A stretch of 64,000 bases of DNA, taken from positions 1 through 64,000 of the IMG/VR virus record IMGVR_UViG_3300042891_001130; one strand, given 5' to 3'. Made by a program: the position numbers and the translations under genes. A model generated the notes under the pieces. That model was given only the letters and a program-made list of their open reading frames with translations, was not told the DNA's origin and made no database searches. The DNA is from a virus. This document shows, one piece after another, positions 41,101-51,849 of the stretch; positions within the stretch are counted from its first letter, which is position 1, and each line of letters starts with the position of its first letter.

Positions 41101-44100
41101 AAAATTTTCTGACCAATACTTACACCTTCAACAGAATCTAGATAAAGAACTGTTCCAGAATAATTTATATTTTTAACTAATTTAGCCGAAGTATAATAGT
41201 TAACTAAATTTGACCACGCTGAATCGTTATCAAAATAACCGTAATTCCATGGTAACGAATAACCAAAATTTAACCCTTGAATTACTGTATTTTTATATTC
41301 TGCTCCCGACATCAATAGCGGGATTTCTTTACCTACCATATCGTCCGTTGGTTGATAAAATTTGTTAATTCTATCAACAGCATGATAAATTGATATATTT
41401 TTCTCGTAGGTAATTTTAAATTTTTGTCCTAATTTTGGAATATAATTTAAAAATACAAACTCACAATATTGACTTGTATAATTATTAATATTTTCTGTAA
41501 AATATTCAATTGTATAATCAGTTGAAAAAATAATTTTACTATCCAATAAAGGAACAATTTTTGATTTATTCGGTTGCGCTAACCATGTTAATCTAAATCT
41601 ATTATTTCCAGTACACTCAAAAGTTTCAGTAATTCTAGAACTATCTATTTCTTCATTAACTCCAGTTCTATCAAATTTAATGCCTAATATATTTTTTCTA
41701 ATATAATCATTGCCTAATTCTACCGAAACCTTTGCAGGTTTTACAACATTTGGGCCGCCACCGACTATAGTAACAGTAGGTGGTCGAACATATCCGCTTC
41801 CAGGATTTGAAACTAAAACTTTAAATACTCCGCCATTTCGAATATATGCTTCTGCAGTTGCTCCACTGCCTGTATCACCGAGTGCAGGAGTTATAACTAC
41901 CGTAGGATTCTGTGTGTATCCTTCTCCGTTGTCAGCAACTAAGACATTCTTAACATAATATTTGTAATTGTCAGCCCACCATTTCCAAGGATACTCAGTA
42001 ATCTCACTACTTGTCAATCCAACTAATTCATAACTGTTTGAAACAGTATTAAAATATGCAGGCAAATCAAAATCTGTAGATACACTATTTGAAGTTTCAT
42101 TTGTTAATGAGTATTTTGATGTGTAAGATCTAATTTTTGTTCTATATGGTTTTACTTCTCTAATATAATCTTCGAAATAGTTTTCGTTGTCTAACCTATA
42201 AACTGATTTTTGATCTAATTCGCCAACTTGATTGTTAACAGAAATAAAACTAGTTTTAAATACCCAATCTAAAAGTTTTTGTTCAGTAAATGCATATCGA
42301 ACTGCTTTAAAGAAGAATAAATTCCAATTTATTTTTAGATTACCTACAAAAATATCGTCTTTTAGGGCATATAAAATATGATTTAATTCTTGATCAGGAA
42401 TTTGATCATATAAAGTTTCTTCCAATGTAGCAGCGTCATAGGAATAATTAGATTCTTTAAAATTCCAAATTTCATCAGAAATTTGAATTGTTCCATTTTG
42501 GCTATAGACAATTTTATATTGTAGGGCAAAATCTCCTATTTGATCACTATCTAATTTTTCTAGAATTATGTATCGACCATCACCTACATTATTGATTTTT
42601 ACATAATCACCCGTGACAGTAGAAGACGCTATCGGCAATTCTGTTGGATCTTTTAATACTACTGCGTAGTCTTTATAACCATTGTAATTTTCGTCTACCC
42701 AATCTACATAATTCCAATACAACGGAGTATTATAAGATTGTGTCTGAATTCTTGTCCAATTTTTAAATTCATAATTGAAAAGATGTTTAGTCCACCTGTT
42801 TCCGTATTCTGAATTTGTTCGAACAATCGTCGTGTGCCCTCTTATAATAATTTTTTCTGAACTATCTAAATTTCCTAGATAATTTTTTCCAGGGTTAGAA
42901 ATTATTACATTAATAACTCTTCCACTTCCGTCAATTTCAGATAATAGTTCGGCACCTTCTCCAGAACTAGAAAGTATTTCAATTTTTGGAGGAATGCTAT
43001 ACCCAAAACCAGGATTTATAATTTCAACACTAACTACTTTTCCATTATATGTACTATAGATTAGTTCTGCTTGTGAGAATTTAGAAATATCAATTTGATC
43101 TAATTCTTCTAAATCATCAACAATAAAATCATACTCTCTAGATAAAATATCTGGTATTTCTTCTTTCTTATTTAGGTTAGTAAAATCATAAAACCCAGTA
43201 ATTTTATTTTTTATTAGTACAGAATTAGTAAACTCAACAAGATTTCTTAACGCCAATAATCTATCTTTAAACATTGATTGACGAGGTCTTATTTCTATGC
43301 CATACCTATTTCTTACTGATAAATTTAAATCAGGAACTGTTTGACCTAAATCATCGTGACCTAATAAACTATCAAATAACTTTTTAGTTAACGTGGTAGT
43401 TGGGACACTGTCTTTATTTCCTTCTTCTAATAGCAACCATTCTGTATGTTTAGGAATATTATTATTAATTTCATCAAATGAAATGTTTGAATTAATTCTA
43501 TCGCCGACTAAAATTGGTTGAACATTCGCAAACGAAATAGCATTTTGAGACAATATCGATGCAAATCTTATTCCATTTGCAGCAGGATCTAAAATCAAAT
43601 TAGCAACTTGTATAGCACTGATTCTTCTATTACGAGAATTAGGTACAGTAACTTTATTTTTTACCCAGAAATAATAAACATTCTCAAAAGAATTAGTAAC
43701 ATTGTTGAACACCTGTTTAACAGACATTACTGAATTATCTGGATATTTTGGTTGTCCGCTAATTCCTTTTGTTAATCCTTCATTAGTATCTGCTTGCGCA
43801 GCCCATTCTGACGGCAATAAATCGGATTTAACCCATTCGTAAATATCTATACTTGATCCAGGAAAAATTTTACCCCAATTATTTTTTCTAAATATTTCAT
43901 CGCCCTGTTCATACCATAGATATTTAACAGTACTTAGATCCCACCATAAATCACCTATATGGTCATCAATCCAACTAGAATTTGAATCTACAGAATTTAA
44001 TGCAGTTCCTATCGAATACATTGCAGGATCAAACGTAGATTTGTATTTTAACTCTTGTTCTGCTAATCCTATAATTTTTCCTTTTACAGGATCAAAAATA

Positions 44101-47100
44101 TCTAGATACTCAATTATTTCTTCTTTAAAAGAATCTATTAATTTAATACTTTTGATTTTTTGAGAATCTACTAGATTTGGTTGATTTCTTAAAACTTTCC
44201 AACTGTTGATTGAAGTATCTAATTTGTCAAATTTAAAGAACGTAGAATCGTCTAGAGAAGTAGCATTTTTAATCCACGGTGCGCCTACAAGAATAAAATC
44301 ATTTAGAGAAGACACAGAAAAACCAAATCTACTTCCTTCTAAAATTGAAGAATCGCTTAATTCTTCAGATTGAATAAAATATCCATCTAAGTTGTTGAAA
44401 ACATAAACAGTTCCAGAATCGTCAACAGGTGAAATAAATTCTGTGCTTCCTTTATCAAATGTTGTTTTTCCTACATTTGAATTTTCATCAAATACATAAG
44501 TTGATGATCTATTTCTTCCAAGAGCGCCTACTGTTAAAATATCTTCATTCTTGTTTAGAGAAATACTTACTCCAAATTTTAAATCTGTAGTAAACGATGG
44601 ATTTTCTATAATTTGATTTAAGACGTAAGTTCCAGTAGATGTTAAATTTGTAGCAGAATAAACTGCAATATTTCCAAATGTACCATCACTATTTTTTATG
44701 TCAGGAGACGAAATTAATAAGAATTTTCCTGACGATGAAACAAAAATATCAGAACCAAATGTTCGATTTTCTTCAAACGGAGAATATATAACTTGCTTTG
44801 AAACTAAATTTTTATTAAAAATTTCCACCAACCCTGTTTTACTACCGGTTGTAAATCCAGGTGCCGAAACTGCAATAAAATTTCCATTATCGCTTCCGGA
44901 TATTTTTTCACCCCACTTACTGTATTGAGTAAGTATTACGGAAGAAGTTAAAGATATACCAGCGGTATGTTGAACTAAACTTATTGCGTTAGAATCAGTA
45001 GAAGTAGTTAAATGATATGCAAACACAAATCCAGTTGATGTATTGTTAACTCCATCGCCAGGTGCTCCAATTAATACTGTCGTAGCAGTTGATTTGTTAA
45101 CTTTATCAACATATATTGTATTTCCGAATCTTAAATAATTTGCTTTAGCAGATGTGTTAGAGTAAGAGCCTGGAGCAAGCAATATTGCTACAGTTTCTTC
45201 CTCTTCTACTGTAGATTTTTCTCTACTAATTTTTACTAATCCTTCAGAAATAAATCCCTTAGAACTTCCCGTGCCCGTACTAAAAGAAATTGTTCCAGTG
45301 TTGTTAGTAATAATATTAGATGCTTTAGGTGCTCCAGCAAAAATTAATTCTTTACCATCATCATAATTTAATGTATATCCAAATTCAGAATTTGTCGATG
45401 TACTGCAATAAATTTTGTTGTTTGAATTTAAAATGTATTCGAACAACTTATCTAATATATTCTGTTTTTGGTTGTAAACCCATATTCTTCCAACACTATT
45501 AGCACTACCGCTGTTCCAAGATGGAGAAGAAACTAAAACAACTTGAGAATTGTCTCTAGCATAAATTGAATACCCTAATTCTTGTCCAAAAGGATTACCC
45601 AAAGAATTAAAATAGGTTCCTGTACTATAATTTTTAACTTTTTCATAGACAGACCACTTTTGATCAACTTTATCTACCCAAATTTTTTCTCCGTTTTCAA
45701 ATTTATATAATTCTTTAAACTCTGAAACTTTTAAAAAATCTTCAAATCTAACTGATTGAAATTTAAAAATACTACCTAGTTCAACAAGATCGTCGTCTAC
45801 AATCGAAGATAGAGTAGAATCAACTGTAAATTGATTTAATTTTGGTACTGCTTTAACATTATAGATACCGTTTACTTGATCATTAAAATTAACAACGGAA
45901 ACAATATCTCCAATTTTTAAATCATGAAATAGATCACAAGAAAATGTGATATCAATTCCAGGTGAACTTACAAACACTCCTGTAATTTTTGCTGTTTGTT
46001 TAGAATACCTGTAAACGTCCCAATTTCCATTGTCTAAAAATCCTATCCATATTGTATCTTTTTCATTTAATAAATTGTTGTTTGCAATATCAAGAATACT
46101 GTTAGTGTTGTATGCTGTTACATTTACATCATCGGGTCTAACATAACCTGCTGAAGGAAATTGAAATAAACTTTCGTCTTGCACTTCATTTTTACTAATC
46201 TTAAATACGTCATTTATTTCAAAATTTGTAGGCTTAATTAAAATATCTTCTGATAGAATATAATTAATTAAGTTATTTTTTTCTGCAGGAACTTCATTGC
46301 TAAACTTAACAATATAAGGATTTTCTAAAGAATTTCCTTCATTTAATTTAAATTCTACTTCTTGGAATGTTTCGTATCCACCATAATGACCGACTCTAAA
46401 TGCCCACTCTTCAGTAAAATTAATACTTCCTTTTCTAGCATAAGATCCAACTTTTACAATTTTATCTAATGCGTTTTTGGTTCCTTTTTCTTTAATGTAA
46501 CCTTGATAAAATTTATACTGAGTTGTTGGGTTAGTAAAAATGTTATTTAAATAAGGTCTCTCAGAGTAACCTATTAGGTGTTGCGCTAATTGTTGTTGAG
46601 AGATATCAAAATTATCAATATCTAAACTGTAAAAATCTTCAAACTGATTAATCTTATAAGAAAAATTAGGCAATAAATCTGGAGAAGGTTGTTCTCTTAA
46701 TTTCGACCATTCATTAAAATTAAAAAATTCACTTCCCACAATTTTAATGTTTGATTGATAATAAACTCCATTATACCTAACAATTGAACCCGGCAAGTAG
46801 GAAACAAATGGTTTCCAATCGCCAACAAAAACTTCATCATAAACAAATCCCGGACTAAAGAAATCACCGTTCCAATTTGCTGTTCTAAATCCAGAAATTT
46901 TTAATCTTCTTTGTCTGTAGCCGGTGTCTAAATCATAAATTATATCATTGAATAATGTCCTATTATCAAAAATCATTGCATGTTCTTTTTGTACAGTATT
47001 CAATAATGCAAAAAACAATCCTTCTTCAGTGTTAACAGTTTCGATGACACAAATACCATCATCTCTAGATAACTTAATATTTTCTTTTGGAAAACTTTTT

Positions 47101-50100
47101 CCATCTGCTTTTAATAAGTTATATTCATAAGAATTATAATTGATATCATCAACTATAGAATTCTTATTTCCAAATTTTAAAGATTTTGCAAAAGGACTAA
47201 TTGTTATGAGATTATTATTACTCCAATTTTGAGTTGTCCAAAATAAAAATTCTTTCGCGGAAAATTTCCAATCTAATATCTCAGTTAGGTCATTATCATA
47301 CTGATCAAATATAAAACCATTTGATTCTAACCAACGACTGTAACCTAAAATAACATTATAAACTTCTTGAATTGTAGAATACATTGTTCCATACGGAATA
47401 CGAACAGACCTTGATTCAAATAAAGATGGGACTAAAACAGTAACTCCGCCTTTTACTGGTAATTTTGATATTGGTTGGAATAATGTAGGATCAAAATTTG
47501 AAGAAGCATTATGACCAACTTTTACTCTATAGTATGAATTATTGTATCTAACCAGTTGACCTGATTTATAATACCTAGTGGTATTAACGTTGGCTGTAGT
47601 TGTATCAGAAAAAGTTACACTAGAATTTGCATTACCAGTAATGCTAGACCATTCAGTAAACGGTTCTGCAATCCCTCCGACCGTAACTGATTTTGAATTT
47701 CCAGATATAATAGCAGGAAAAATTTCAAAATATGGATTTGATTTATCGTATCCTTTAATTAAAAATTTTCCATTGTATTTTTGAATTACAATACCAGAAA
47801 TTCTAAATGATTGAATTGTATTACTTTTATTTAAAATAAGGTCATAATTTTCAGGAGGTAAAATGGCGCCCTGTGACATAGAAGAAACATCAACAGTGTC
47901 CATAATCAATTGAATTTTGTTTTTACTTGTAAATCCTCCCAATTTATGAAATAGATTAAAGTCTAAGAAAGACAAATCATTTTTTAAAGTGTTTAAATAA
48001 TTGAGATTTTTCAATCTACCATATTCTATAATTAAATTTCCAAATCCAGAACTTTGGTTATTTTCATTATCTAAAATTAACTTATTTGGGTTCAAATATA
48101 AATCATCATTGTATAAAATTTGATTTAATTCATTAATAGTTGTCCTACTAACATCAAACAATTTAGAAGTATATGAACAAGGATCAAGTAAGGCCGCTAC
48201 AATGTTTAATGCAAAAGGCCAAAGACTGCTTCTTCTCCATGCAACTTCTGCAGGACTGAAATCTCCAAATTTCCAATCTTGTTGTTTTTCAAATATAGAA
48301 GATTCTGATACTAAAAATGTATCAGGAGATTTTAAATTTCCAAATTCATCTACCGGTATAATAGATAACAATCCAGATCTTGCATAATTTAAGTTATATC
48401 TATTTTCTCCTCGAATGTATCCATTACTCAAGTCTGTCCAAAGCAATACATTTGAAGATGTATACGGTGCTAATCCGTAAGTAGTTGTCCACCAGTTTGG
48501 TCTTTCATTAAAACCCAACATTTCCCACGGTGTTAAATGAGGCTTATCTGTATCATAAAAATACTGGTATATTCCTCGCCATGAACCGCTTACATTTTTT
48601 GAAAATAAAGTATCAACAGTTGTTGAATAGTTAAATGTAAAAGGATTTGTTTCATCAAAGGTTGTATTTGACGAAAAATTAACATTAAATTGATTTGTCC
48701 AATTTATAAATTCTTTTATTAAAATATTATTAGAGTCGTCGATTGTATATCTGTTGATTCTGAAAGCACCAGAAATGACAGAATTCATATCAAACAATTT
48801 AGAATTGTAACTTACTTTGATATTGTTATAAATTCTTTTTTCAAATTCTAAAATAATTTGATCCCTGTAATCACCATATGCCTTTGTTAAACTTCCATCG
48901 TGTCCAAGTATCATCGTCACTGGACCTTGTACATAAGAAGTATCTTCGACTATTGCAGGTTTAAATTTTGGATACAACCCCAATTTGCTAGGAGTCGGTG
49001 GCACAAAAGATCCTGTGGTGTCGTTATAAAAATAAATTTTAATTTTATCTCCAGTAGATAAATTTGATAATATTTCTACTGTCGAGTCTAACGAATTTAT
49101 TTGATAATCTTGACCGTTAATTAGTAAACTATCATTTACATACACAGAAAGTGCATTAAAACTTAACTTTGTATTGTCAAAATTATCTCTAATAGGGTAA
49201 ATTTTATTAACTACGATACCAACCGTAAATTCAGTAACAATTTTGTCTTCACCATAAGGTACCATATCGGACCTGTAAAATAAAGAATCTATATTGTTGT
49301 TTCTGTTAATATACTTCAGTGCAATATCTAATGCTTCTGCAGGAGAAAACTGACTTTCAATCTTTCCTAATGTGTCAAACAAATTTAATTTATATTGGTT
49401 ATATAAGTACCCAACAAATCTTAAGGAATCTAAAACATTATGATCTTTTTTTGCTAAAAATAATTTTGAATATACTAGCGGAGTAGAATTAATTATAAGC
49501 CTTGTACCAAATTTTGAATAATTGCTTAAATCTCTTAAATTGCTTTTTCCCGGAAATTGTCCTTGAAAATTTGTAATTTTTGGTATCATCGATCCTACAT
49601 GATCTGATAATTCACTTAATGTAAAACTAGAAATTGGACCATTTAATGGATTGTTAGTTAAGTTTAAAACAGGTTCATAAAATCCGTTGTTGTTTGGAGA
49701 ATTATTAGAAAATATATTAAAATAAATGGCATCATTTTCTTTTAGCGGCTGTGAAAATGTGACCGTTGCTGTTTGATTAAAAGAAACTGTAGATTGAACA
49801 ATATTATTGTTAACATAAGAAATTACTTGAGTAGATGTATCAAAAGGATAATCTAATGATTTTAATTCTATTGTTGTTGTATTTGTTTGAACCGTTTGAT
49901 TTTCAACAATTGGAATTTTATATCCTTCCGCCGAAGACCAAACATTAACTAAAAAGTTACCTAATTTTAAATATCCTAATGCAAGACTTTTTTGAGAAGT
50001 TACGTTATCAATAGTAACATTTATTGTATCAGTAGTGAAATAGTTTTTAAAAAGATAGTTTCCTATTCCCGAATTATTATTCTTTAAAGGAAATCCTAAA

Positions 50101-51848
50101 ATTGAATCAGAAATTCCACTACCAATTTCGTAACCAAAAATCTTTGTTCCCGAAAAATCATTAGTTATTTCTTGTTTAGTAAAACTAATACCATTTTTAT
50201 CAAACAAATCAAACAACGGAGCATCATTTATAGAGGCATGTTGCTGACCAAATTTCCAGTTTTTATCGTCAGCACTGAAATACCATTCAGTTCCTCCATA
50301 AATATTTCCAAGATTAATTGCTACAGAGTCTAAGTCATTAGGGTTATAAAATTCTACTAATTTTATCACAGTAGAATCTAAAAACGGATCATAATTTATA
50401 GATTTAATTAATTCATCGCCTATTTCTTTAATCCAAGTCGACTGGCTTAGATTGAAATACCATCTAGATTCTGATTGAGAATTTCCATTTTTAATATAAA
50501 CTAAATCTCTATCTTTTGTTTTATAAAATTCAACTAATCTTAATTTTAGAACTGAGTTGTCATTGAATTGTTGAACTCTATAAATAATTCCTCTTTTGGT
50601 TAAATCAGCAGCAGCATTATAAACCACTAATTGATTTTCTAATAAGGGTACACCGTCTATTGAAGAACTAACAACTCCATTTAAAAGTGAAGTTAAATTT
50701 GTAGTTGCTGTATCAATTAAGTTAATTTGAATTCTATTTTTAAATTCAATGCTGTAAATTTTTCCTTTTACATTTTCATTTAAATCATTGTTGAAAATAA
50801 CTTTTTGTCCGCCTTCAACTAACACACCGTCTACATAATAACCGTATGTTCCATCAATTTGATCAAAAGCGTTAGTTGTTATTGTATCTATTAAATCAAC
50901 ATTGCCAATTCCCTTAACACCATAATTGTATAGTTTTAAATTTGCTTTAAATTCTATAATTGGTCTCTTTGCTTTACTTTGAACAGGATAAATTGGTGAT
51001 TTATTATTAATCAGAGCAACAGTCTTAATTACATCTTCATGAAACCATCGATTATATCTAGTCCAAGGATTTAAATCATTGCTAGATTTATTAATTGTGA
51101 TATATTCGGGTGTTCCGGGAAGTTTTCTGTCGCCGTCAAAGGGCAACGAATCAAACGGTGCATTATCAAATTTTTCGTTAAAAGTTTCTGCAAAATTCTT
51201 ATTAATTTCTAATTTGTCAAAATCAACTAAAACAATAGAATCTCCTACCCCTTCAACGATATATTCTCTACCAACGCTTATTTCAAATCCATTATAAGTT
51301 TCATTTTTACTAAATGTTAATTTCATACCATTGGATAATTTGTATCCATAACTAGTAGTATAATTTTGATTTCCTAAAATAGATGGCAAAACATTTGAAG
51401 ACAAATTGTCAATTAGTATTGATTCAGGACCCGACGGTAACCAGTAATAAAAAGAATAGTTGATTAGTTTATCCCAGTCAATTAATGGATCGTATGCACT
51501 AAACTCATTTTTAAAAAGTTTATTATGATCTTGTGTATTTCCACCTTGATTTTTTATTTCATTTAATAAATCATCATATGCAATAGCATCTTTTACATTT
51601 GACAGAGAATCTTTAATAATTAAAGCCGGCTCTAACTGATAATTTCTTCTTAATGGGGTATCTTTTTCTAAATAAAGATCTAAAATTGTATTATAATTAG
51701 GTGTTAATTTTGAACCAATAAATGCATTAATTCTTTCAAGTTCGGGCTCTTGAATAAATTGATCAATGGTGCTAGATAAAAATTTAGAATTTTTTTCTGA
51801 TCTAATATATTCAGGAAGAAGATTTACGGTTTTTCTTTTTTCTGCCAT
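38127..51848 (-). CDS. Giant 4,573-residue baseplate/tail protein with beta-propeller
   Basis: A single intact frame of 13.7 kb. The first 150 residues ('NLLPEYIRSEKNSKFLSSTIDQFI', 'YDPLIDWDKLINYSFYYWLP', split by a variable part) look like the start of large marine phage baseplate proteins downstream of gp6, in the place of T4 gp7/gp8. At about residues 2090-2520 are repeated FG-GAP-like blades ('FGYTLNYDDGKELIFAGAPK', 'TTVLIGAPGDGVN', 'FGVSISLNKNEDILTVGA', 'FGFSVSSLNDFILVGAPW'). This is an integrin-alpha-type propeller. Around 2940-3360 are four 'NPGxGYxxPPxxxI' elements. The rest is beta-rich Ser/Thr/Asn sequence. A role as baseplate wedge fused to host-contact parts is likely. Confidence 0.75.
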   Translation of the reverse strand: MAEKRKTVNLLPEYIRSEKNSKFLSSTIDQFIQEPELERINAFIGSKLTPNYNTILDLYLEKDTPLRRNYQLEPALIIKDSLSNVKDAIAYDDLLNEIKNQGGNTQDHNKLFKNEFSAYDPLIDWDKLINYSFYYWLPSGPESILIDNLSSNVLPSILGNQNYTTSYGYKLSNGMKLTFSKNETYNGFEISVGREYIVEGVGDSIVLVDFDKLEINKNFAETFNEKFDNAPFDSLPFDGDRKLPGTPEYITINKSSNDLNPWTRYNRWFHEDVIKTVALINNKSPIYPVQSKAKRPIIEFKANLKLYNYGVKGIGNVDLIDTITTNAFDQIDGTYGYYVDGVLVEGGQKVIFNNDLNENVKGKIYSIEFKNRIQINLIDTATTNLTSLLNGVVSSSIDGVPLLENQLVVYNAAADLTKRGIIYRVQQFNDNSVLKLRLVEFYKTKDRDLVYIKNGNSQSESRWYFNLSQSTWIKEIGDELIKSINYDPFLDSTVIKLVEFYNPNDLDSVAINLGNIYGGTEWYFSADDKNWKFGQQHASINDAPLFDLFDKNGISFTKQEITNDFSGTKIFGYEIGSGISDSILGFPLKNNNSGIGNYLFKNYFTTDTINVTIDNVTSQKSLALGYLKLGNFLVNVWSSAEGYKIPIVENQTVQTNTTTIELKSLDYPFDTSTQVISYVNNNIVQSTVSFNQTATVTFSQPLKENDAIYFNIFSNNSPNNNGFYEPVLNLTNNPLNGPISSFTLSELSDHVGSMIPKITNFQGQFPGKSNLRDLSNYSKFGTRLIINSTPLVYSKLFLAKKDHNVLDSLRFVGYLYNQYKLNLFDTLGKIESQFSPAEALDIALKYINRNNNIDSLFYRSDMVPYGEDKIVTEFTVGIVVNKIYPIRDNFDNTKLSFNALSVYVNDSLLINGQDYQINSLDSTVEILSNLSTGDKIKIYFYNDTTGSFVPPTPSKLGLYPKFKPAIVEDTSYVQGPVTMILGHDGSLTKAYGDYRDQIILEFEKRIYNNIKVSYNSKLFDMNSVISGAFRINRYTIDDSNNILIKEFINWTNQFNVNFSSNTTFDETNPFTFNYSTTVDTLFSKNVSGSWRGIYQYFYDTDKPHLTPWEMLGFNERPNWWTTTYGLAPYTSSNVLLWTDLSNGYIRGENRYNLNYARSGLLSIIPVDEFGNLKSPDTFLVSESSIFEKQQDWKFGDFSPAEVAWRRSSLWPFALNIVAALLDPCSYTSKLFDVSRTTINELNQILYNDDLYLNPNKLILDNENNQSSGFGNLIIEYGRLKNLNYLNTLKNDLSFLDFNLFHKLGGFTSKNKIQLIMDTVDVSSMSQGAILPPENYDLILNKSNTIQSFRISGIVIQKYNGKFLIKGYDKSNPYFEIFPAIISGNSKSVTVGGIAEPFTEWSSITGNANSSVTFSDTTTANVNTTRYYKSGQLVRYNNSYYRVKVGHNASSNFDPTLFQPISKLPVKGGVTVLVPSLFESRSVRIPYGTMYSTIQEVYNVILGYSRWLESNGFIFDQYDNDLTEILDWKFSAKEFLFWTTQNWSNNNLITISPFAKSLKFGNKNSIVDDINYNSYEYNLLKADGKSFPKENIKLSRDDGICVIETVNTEEGLFFALLNTVQKEHAMIFDNRTLFNDIIYDLDTGYRQRRLKISGFRTANWNGDFFSPGFVYDEVFVGDWKPFVSYLPGSIVRYNGVYYQSNIKIVGSEFFNFNEWSKLREQPSPDLLPNFSYKINQFEDFYSLDIDNFDISQQQLAQHLIGYSERPYLNNIFTNPTTQYKFYQGYIKEKGTKNALDKIVKVGSYARKGSINFTEEWAFRVGHYGGYETFQEVEFKLNEGNSLENPYIVKFSNEVPAEKNNLINYILSEDILIKPTNFEINDVFKISKNEVQDESLFQFPSAGYVRPDDVNVTAYNTNSILDIANNNLLNEKDTIWIGFLDNGNWDVYRYSKQTAKITGVFVSSPGIDITFSCDLFHDLKIGDIVSVVNFNDQVNGIYNVKAVPKLNQFTVDSTLSSIVDDDLVELGSIFKFQSVRFEDFLKVSEFKELYKFENGEKIWVDKVDQKWSVYEKVKNYSTGTYFNSLGNPFGQELGYSIYARDNSQVVLVSSPSWNSGSANSVGRIWVYNQKQNILDKLFEYILNSNNKIYCSTSTNSEFGYTLNYDDGKELIFAGAPKASNIITNNTGTISFSTGTGSSKGFISEGLVKISREKSTVEEEETVAILLAPGSYSNTSAKANYLRFGNTIYVDKVNKSTATTVLIGAPGDGVNNTSTGFVFAYHLTTSTDSNAISLVQHTAGISLTSSVILTQYSKWGEKISGSDNGNFIAVSAPGFTTGSKTGLVEIFNKNLVSKQVIYSPFEENRTFGSDIFVSSSGKFLLISSPDIKNSDGTFGNIAVYSATNLTSTGTYVLNQIIENPSFTTDLKFGVSISLNKNEDILTVGALGRNRSSTYVFDENSNVGKTTFDKGSTEFISPVDDSGTVYVFNNLDGYFIQSEELSDSSILEGSRFGFSVSSLNDFILVGAPWIKNATSLDDSTFFKFDKLDTSINSWKVLRNQPNLVDSQKIKSIKLIDSFKEEIIEYLDIFDPVKGKIIGLAEQELKYKSTFDPAMYSIGTALNSVDSNSSWIDDHIGDLWWDLSTVKYLWYEQGDEIFRKNNWGKIFPGSSIDIYEWVKSDLLPSEWAAQADTNEGLTKGISGQPKYPDNSVMSVKQVFNNVTNSFENVYYFWVKNKVTVPNSRNRRISAIQVANLILDPAANGIRFASILSQNAISFANVQPILVGDRINSNISFDEINNNIPKHTEWLLLEEGNKDSVPTTTLTKKLFDSLLGHDDLGQTVPDLNLSVRNRYGIEIRPRQSMFKDRLLALRNLVEFTNSVLIKNKITGFYDFTNLNKKEEIPDILSREYDFIVDDLEELDQIDISKFSQAELIYSTYNGKVVSVEIINPGFGYSIPPKIEILSSSGEGAELLSEIDGSGRVINVIISNPGKNYLGNLDSSEKIIIRGHTTIVRTNSEYGNRWTKHLFNYEFKNWTRIQTQSYNTPLYWNYVDWVDENYNGYKDYAVVLKDPTELPIASSTVTGDYVKINNVGDGRYIILEKLDSDQIGDFALQYKIVYSQNGTIQISDEIWNFKESNYSYDAATLEETLYDQIPDQELNHILYALKDDIFVGNLKINWNLFFFKAVRYAFTEQKLLDWVFKTSFISVNNQVGELDQKSVYRLDNENYFEDYIREVKPYRTKIRSYTSKYSLTNETSNSVSTDFDLPAYFNTVSNSYELVGLTSSEITEYPWKWWADNYKYYVKNVLVADNGEGYTQNPTVVITPALGDTGSGATAEAYIRNGGVFKVLVSNPGSGYVRPPTVTIVGGGPNVVKPAKVSVELGNDYIRKNILGIKFDRTGVNEEIDSSRITETFECTGNNRFRLTWLAQPNKSKIVPLLDSKIIFSTDYTIEYFTENINNYTSQYCEFVFLNYIPKLGQKFKITYEKNISIYHAVDRINKFYQPTDDMVGKEIPLLMSGAEYKNTVIQGLNFGYSLPWNYGYFDNDSAWSNLVNYYTSAKLVKNINYSGTVLYLDSVEGVSIGQKILLTNTSTSHIRSDAVVSAVNTSTKTVSIANSEYRLKRIISDSLTTQGNIVFFTTEDFNGKITSGSIIEISGVDDGTILGFDGKYIVTNSGTDRFTAVGTGTHAITLLTTSTVKTLGVTAKVTVPAVFNEVNVNSLYNIYSFENLVSNTSTVAYDTNVLFNSVSTVTIYVNDLLYGSYYNVSTTSNNTYNVEIFNLNSNVTNKIKVDLYGYPIVEFWKDNFSFDELDTEISAGSWNGSGNFVGALGINPGDLVIDGSGLISQNIGQSPEEHVKGNTYESVSINVFTQENKSSPIAMSGIVPISANAISSFKLGVPLEESIYITVNFEGKMLDRIYEPPSSGVVDEYFFTTSSQFYVMNDELYIAPQDVNGKVGYNLLTIGGEYVADSVTLLTEYGQSTATLISSAFIDDIRSVYVTIDGREVNSSNYELIPAGPKNKRAAVRVTNIADSKRTIQAWFLKSNFGKFSQIFEEQFSIAAPTSSILVTNLLGTTEPLSAQVFVEVYEPDSTTLVKGRKRLNPPDVNYYKLDGSTTTFNIDNTSRPPGTYTNSNIKVYLNGRLLAPGFDYSINSVTGTVTISSGIASNGAILAIESLVNFDYVINNNTIIFTTPIQPSSSVKVISFADYDGMMLRTERFKGDAGLKFTLGLPVSDSRYVWVALNKQYLIANNDFTILDDFRTVSLNNSISIQSDDEITISYVSTTLRSNLVYGYKIFNDIFNRTTYSRLSNFYGTRLTKELKLTDTEIHVTDSSSLIPPNFHRNIPGVIFVDSERIEFFSKDSNVLSGLRRGTMGTSPAEISDVGTKVFDQSPQQFIPYTDTIKKQYHITSEATGTYVVNTVTNSNGTYTIAISSSSFVINTGTMYQSGGDGIILSTTNGLEQYLNDQISVKFGGRLLRKTASKVHDYNLAYDSTSTSLRTLDPEFTVKFNESTGNFELNIHVEDFTLRTKVEIEQKIGNYWNTSTSLMESESIQSKFIRRHSTEIPDKWYYGNSN

Positions 51849-51849
51849 T

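Noticed and set aside
41710-41958. Plus-strand open frame of 82 codons within the giant gene
   Set aside because: Its Pro/Thr-rich product is the antisense of the 'NPGxGYxxPP' repeats; no promoter or ribosome site.
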